NCBI RefSeq assembly: GCF_002105155.1
Contig: NW_019029020.1
Coordinates: forward strand, 102,501 to 166,500
Origin: Lobosporangium transversale
Lineage: Eukaryota; Mortierellomycota; Mortierellomycetes; Mortierellales; Mortierellaceae
Direction of reading: 5' to 3'
Length of the DNA stretch: 64,000 nt
The position numbers and the translations under genes were made by a program. The notes beneath the pieces were generated by a model, which saw only the letters and a list, made by a program, of their open reading frames with translations, was not told the origin of the DNA and did not search any database. Position 1 is the first letter of the stretch. The number at the start of each line of letters is the position of its first letter. This document shows positions 59,515-64,000 of the stretch, piece by piece.

Positions 59515-61446
59515 GATCAACAGAAATAAATTAATGAATAACAAAAAGAAAGTCTACATGACAGAAAAACGACATGACGGAATAAAAAAGCTTGTACAAG
59601 ATATCACGTGCAACGGTCGGTATGGTCCGTGCGTCTGTCAGGGTCTCCCTGAAAAAATGCAATGCTACCAACTGTTATGGTTGAACGAGTTGAGCAAACA
59701 ATACTTGCTTAGGGGTTATGCTTCATTGGGTTGAGCAACAATCTTGTTTCTTTTGAGAATTGTATGAGTTTTATTCTGCACTCGTGCCTCATTGCGACTG
59801 CACAGACCAGTCAATACTAAAATAGCCTTTAAATATTGGACGTTGTATTGCGCACAGCCTACAGCAGTGTGTAAAGTACATTTTTAAAGACCCTTAAAAA
59901 GACATGTTTTGAAAGGTGGACTTTGCAGCTTGGCGATGTTTTTCCATTCCAATTTCAAGGTATCACAGGGCCTAAAAGGGAAAGCAACAAAAGACTATGC
60001 GAAATGCGCGCTTTTGACCATAGCCCCTAGATGTTGTTACATGGTGGAGCAGCGCTCTGAAAATGATCAAGAGGCTCCATGTGTCCTATTCGGGCACTGA
60101 AGGCTTGGTGCCCGGCATAACCGCAGATATAAACCAAGGGGAGAGAGCCACTAGTAAGAAGCTGAAGGGATTGTGACCGAAGGACCGAGCGTGGGTCCAC
60201 TAAGAACTGTTGATGCTGTTAGCCCCGTTTTTATTTCTTCAACTAACGGTAACGCTGTAGCAGCCGCTCCCGAGTATTGAAATCATTAAAGCAAGATCAA
60301 GGTGTATTCGGACTAACTGTAGAGCCCTGACATCATCTCGTTGAGCAATTGAGGGGGAACATCATAATACAAACGAGCACCTTGTGACCACAACAATTTA
60401 TCCAACATTCAACACCATCTGGTTCCTACATGATAGAAATCCATCTAAGCTGCTCTGATTGCTCCTCATTCTCAAGAAACGGTTTTCATATATATTTAGC
60501 CTATATTTGGTTACCAGAATGGCATTGCCATCCAGATAGACCTCAACGCTGTCAAGGATTCTTACCAGAATCCTTACTGGATCCTCCTTGCTTGACAAGA
60601 GATGCTTTGAGCGTGACTGCCAAAAGTGGCTGCGCGTCAAAAAAAAAAAAAAAAAAAAAAAAGCGCGTCGTGTCATCATTGTCAGTGCCACACACGCGTG
60701 GCAACATTGCGCATTTTTTTTACTGAAAAGAAACAGGCGAATGGTGAAAAGGGTAACGGCTTTCTTTCTTTTTTTTTTTTTTTTTTTTTTTTTTTTGAAG
60801 CGAAAATAGAATGTGTTCGAGCCTAATAGTTGACCCTGATCTCATTGTGCCGTTGTCCACAGCGCAGTAACAAGCATGGCCGCCTTTAATATTATATAAT
60901 CCTTAATAATTGATTTGAATCTTTAGTCTCCTTTTTTTATCTCTCTTTCTTCTTACTTGACAAGATCCTACAGCTCAGGGACAAGGAGGGGAAGAGGAAA
61001 TGGCATAGCATAATGGTCATGCAATGACAAGATCAAACAAAGAGCCATTGCAACAAGTATACAATACAACAGAGACACAAACATGCGTTTTCAGGAACAT
61101 GAATAAGAACACAGACTATACAGACTATACAGACTATACAGACAAACAAATGCTCCTTCAATCTCAAACCCCCCTTTATTCTTTTCTCGCGGTCATTCTT
61201 GTTGTAATCGTTGTTGTTTGTCCTTATAAAGAAGGCACATTGATCCTCTTTGAACTGTTGTTTTCTTCCTCTTCCTCTTCTTCTTGTTTCCTCACTTTTT
61301 TATGTGCCTATTCTCACCACTATTCCCTTAGTTACACATTCGCATTCATTCTCCACATTCAACAACTCATTTCATTTCATTTCCTTCCTTACAATTACAA
61401 CTTTCTTTTATTTTTTTCTTGATATATTTTCTTAATTGCATCCAAC
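59515..61446. other. Intergenic region upstream of the GCK-III kinase
   Basis: 1.9 kb with no credible gene. Runs of A and T lie at 60639-60662 and 60771-60796. A CACGTG E-box occurs at ~59606. A 9-bp tandem repeat lies at 61111-61144. The final ~250 bp before the ATG are CT-rich, a probable leader for the kinase gene. Confidence 0.4.
61111..61144. repeat. 9-bp tandem repeat (ACAGACTAT), about 4 copies
   Basis: Adjacent copies of ACAGACTAT lie in the kinase 5' region. The unit encodes DYTDYTDYT if translated, but it is probably non-coding leader. Confidence 0.85.
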
Positions 61447-61952
61447 ATGGTAACAAAAAAAAAAAAAACTTACTCCTCTACTGTCTTTACTGAGATATCT
61501 TCCAATACCTCAGTGTAAACACTATCCTCTCAATTGGCTTTATATTATCCATGTTATTGACAGTTATTTTGTTCTTCAACTGCCATGAAAATAATATATA
61601 TAAACATGTAAAAGAGCGCATCCAGCCAACTTGATCCAGAAGAATATTACGTCAAGCTCGAGCGCATCGGTAAGGATCATCAATCGTTACACTTGTTCTT
61701 CCACTGGAACAAATGGAACTCTGCCTCACTGGATAGAATGGACCTTTTGTAGCTTACTTCAAGCAACATTCATCATGCTATTTATTTCCTAGTCATTTTT
61801 TTTTTTCTAACATTCGCTTCAACCTTTTTTTTTTATTTACTTGTTGATGTTTGTGTCTATAGGTAAAGGATCGTTCGGAGAGGTTTTTAAAGGGTAAGTA
61901 AGCCCTAACAGAGTCAGCGGGCGAGAATGAGCGAATGGATTGGAGCCCATCT

Positions 61953-61984
<32 letters not shown>

Positions 61985-62869
61985 CCCTTTGAGAGTCATT
62001 CTTTACAACATGGGCAAAGTCGTTTGTCTCCTTTTTTTTTATCTCAATGGGTTCACAAGCAAAGAGATGAACACACGCACACAAACAATACACACACACA
62101 AGATATGATCAGGTGTGTTCGCCCCTCTCTTCCTTTTGTCCTTCTTTTCTATAGTTTTTTTTATTTGGAGAGGGGTTCATCGTCATCTTGCCAGCCAACA
62201 CGTCCTCCTCCTGACTCTTTTTTTATTATTAATATCATTATCATTCATATCATTATTAATATTTGGTCGCATGGCATGCGTGTTACAGCAACAGTTTTTT
62301 TTGTTTATTCCCTTGAATCTGTCATGATCAAGAAGAATAAATATTAATGAAAGAACAAGCCAAAGAGATTTGAAAGAAGAATGACGAAGTATCGGGATAG
62401 TGATAAAAAGAGAACCGCGCGATGATGTTTATGGAGGAAGGGGAGGCTATGCTACCTCCTATTCCCTCCCCCTTTTTATCCACCTCTCTCCTTTTGTCCC
62501 CTTGATGTCTGTTCTTTTAGTCGATGTGTGTTTTTTTTTTTCCCTCAACAACGCCTTAACCGTCAGCCTGGGGCTGTTCTGATGCATACAGTACAGCTTT
62601 TTTATTTTTATGTTGCTCATGGTTTTCCATCCTCCCAAACCATAACCCCTATTTTTTATCTTTTACATCGATTGAGTTGAAATGAATTGAACTATAATAC
62701 TATTGTATTGTCCATGAATGATGTCTTTAGAATCGACCGCAGAACAAAAAAGCCAGTAGCAATTAAAATCATTGACTTGGAGAATGCAGAAGATGAGATC
62801 GATGACATCCAACAAGAAATCAATATTCTATCACAACTGGATTCACCCTATGTGACAAGGTTAGTTATG

Positions 62870-62905
<36 letters not shown>

Positions 62906-63133
62906 CTTCAAGGATGTATATTTTCTTGTTTATCTCATGTCAAATTTCCTTTTCGGTCTTTGGTCCTATAGATACTTTGCTTCATTCCTAAAAGGCGCTA
63001 ATCTATGGATCATCATGGAGTACTGCTCCGGAGGGTCTTGTTCCGACTTGGTAAGAGGAGTTGGGCAGACATCTAATTGCTATTGCTGCTGTTGTACTCC
63101 ATTGTTGTACTCCATTGTTGTTTTTACCATATT

Positions 63134-63167
<34 letters not shown>

Positions 63168-64000
63168 ATCTGCTGATTAGGGGGGGGGGGGGTTGTGTGG
63201 GGGAGAGAAAAGTATAAACATTCAAACACTAAAGGAAACTAACAAAAAAGAGTTCTCCCACGTTTTCTACAAACCTATTTAGATGAAAGCTGTAACATTT
63301 AAAGAGGACTATATTGCAATCATCGCTCGCGAGCTACTCAAAGGCCTAGAATACCTACATGGCGAGGGTAAACTACATCGAGGTAAGGATTTCGCTTCTC
63401 TTTCTTTGTTATCAATGACTGTAAAAAAAAAAAAAAAAAAAAAAAGAACCTCAAATAACAAAAAGCCTTTTTGTTTGTTTGTTTGTGAACCTGCTTATCA
63501 TCTGGCAATCATAATAGACATCAAAGGTAAATGAAATGACTAGCAAACGTAATCCAAAGGGAGGATGTACATGTGTGCATGCATACACTTGTTGCATGAA
63601 GTATTACTGTTGAAGTATCTCAAACTATCCAAGCGACGCGACATCGGGAGTGACGCAAATCTCCTATGCAGACGCGCATTGAATATCCACATCATTCATT
63701 CCTATAAGTTTCAATGGAGCCTCCATCATCCGCCACCTGGACCAGCAGTCGTAACACACATTTATATCCATATTGAGGGAGAGAGAGCAAGAGGAAGAAA
63801 GATGGATTAAAATCCTAACCCAAGGAACCAAAAAGCAATAATTCCTCTCCCCGAACAATTCTAATTCATTCGGTTATTGACCAATAACTTTCCCACACCT
63901 CCTTTTTTTATTTTATTTTTTGGTCCTTTTTGTTGTGTAATTAGCGGCCAATGTCTTGTTAACCGCAGGTGGTGACGTTAAGCTGGCTGACTTTGGAGTA
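61447..64000 (+). CDS. GCK-III / STE20-family Ser/Thr kinase, N-terminal part
   Basis: Exons are 61447-61449, 61615-61669, 61863-61893, 62731-62859, 62972-63050, 63283-63382, 63518-63526 and 63945->64000; the gene runs off the window. The start codon alone forms the first coding exon, giving [20 protein letters not shown]. The Gly-rich loop '[11 protein letters not shown]', the VAIK Lys in '[19 protein letters not shown]', '[17 protein letters not shown]', 'HR-DIK-AAN' and 'DVKLADFGV' are intact and closely match the MST3/MST4/YSK1 (GCK-III) group, which includes fungal Sid1, Nak1, Ppk11 and Kic1. In fungi these act in the septation and morphogenesis (NDR/RAM) networks. The catalytic 'DIK' is encoded by a 9-nt exon. 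Intron 3 is 837 bp, the longest I placed in a gene here. Confidence 0.9.

Noticed and set aside
60398-60691. 97-codon minus-strand frame
   Set aside because: It begins with a Phe run from a T tract and shows no motif; probably chance.
1-64000. tRNA, 5S rRNA, spliceosomal RNA and CRISPR arrays
   Set aside because: By eye I found no T-loop plus acceptor-stem pairs, no 5S or U6 core, and no regularly spaced repeat-spacer pattern; a covariance-model scan would be needed to exclude tRNA and snoRNA fully.

Overview
This is nuclear DNA of a filamentous fungus. Nearly every gene is split by short GT-AG introns of about 50-530 bp, many of them carrying 15-35-nt A or T runs, and genes lie on both strands close together. 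The combination of a division-1 chitin synthase, a GPI1/PIG-Q subunit, an Sfp1-type zinc-finger protein, a DUF3712-like surface protein and a pogo-like transposon points to early-diverging fungi. My best guess is Mortierellomycota or a related Mucoromycota lineage, inferred from gene style rather than a marker gene. I saw no rRNA, tRNA or CRISPR. All splice sites below were joined by eye from donor and acceptor motifs plus reading phase. Unless I say otherwise, the phases close without a stop.

Layout. 1-1568: 3' part of an unknown fungal membrane-associated protein (+). 1797-3392: mL46 mitoribosomal protein (-), head to head with the histidine methyltransferase HPM1/METTL18 (3753-5445, +). 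5873-8769: NAN1/UTP17/WDR75 (-), head to head with a UTP16/BUD21-like gene (9126-10361, +). 10551-13367: ATP-grasp-like protein (-). A 3.4-kb leader or intergenic region precedes an SFP1-like factor (16814-18934, +). 19075-22248: GPI1/PIG-Q (-), followed by a small two-TM protein (22328-23059, -), which is head to head with fumarylacetoacetase (23330-24956, +). 25064-27586: a pogo/CENP-B-like DNA transposon with long terminal inverted repeats and a nested MITE. 27670-28917: UDP-glucose 4-epimerase (-). 29605-30914: RRP15 (+). 31565-33881: mitochondrial GatA/HER2 (+). 35364-36311: a fold-back element. 36420-37200: fragments of an unknown gene. 37892-38959: secreted GPI-type protein (+). 39213-40813: ribosomal protein uL13 (+). 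40814-46086: a 5.3-kb gene-poor stretch. 46087-51588: 1646-aa DUF3712-like protein (+). 52351-55966: chitin synthase (-). 57482-59514: IWR1 (-). 61447 to the window end: N-terminal part of a GCK-III/STE20 kinase (+).

Themes. Three genes serve ribosome biogenesis (UTP17, UTP16-like, RRP15), one is a cytosolic ribosomal protein, two serve the mitochondrial translation system (mL46, GatA), and an Sfp1-like factor, a family tied to ribosome gene control in yeast, lies among them. Surface and wall functions (GPI1, GPI protein, DUF3712 protein, chitin synthase, GCK-III kinase) make up most of the rest. No cluster looks like a dedicated defence or secondary-metabolite system. The most unusual items are the 948-bp fold-back element, the MITE inside a transposon end, a 9-nt microexon that carries a kinase catalytic Asp, a start-codon-only exon, and a GC-AG intron.
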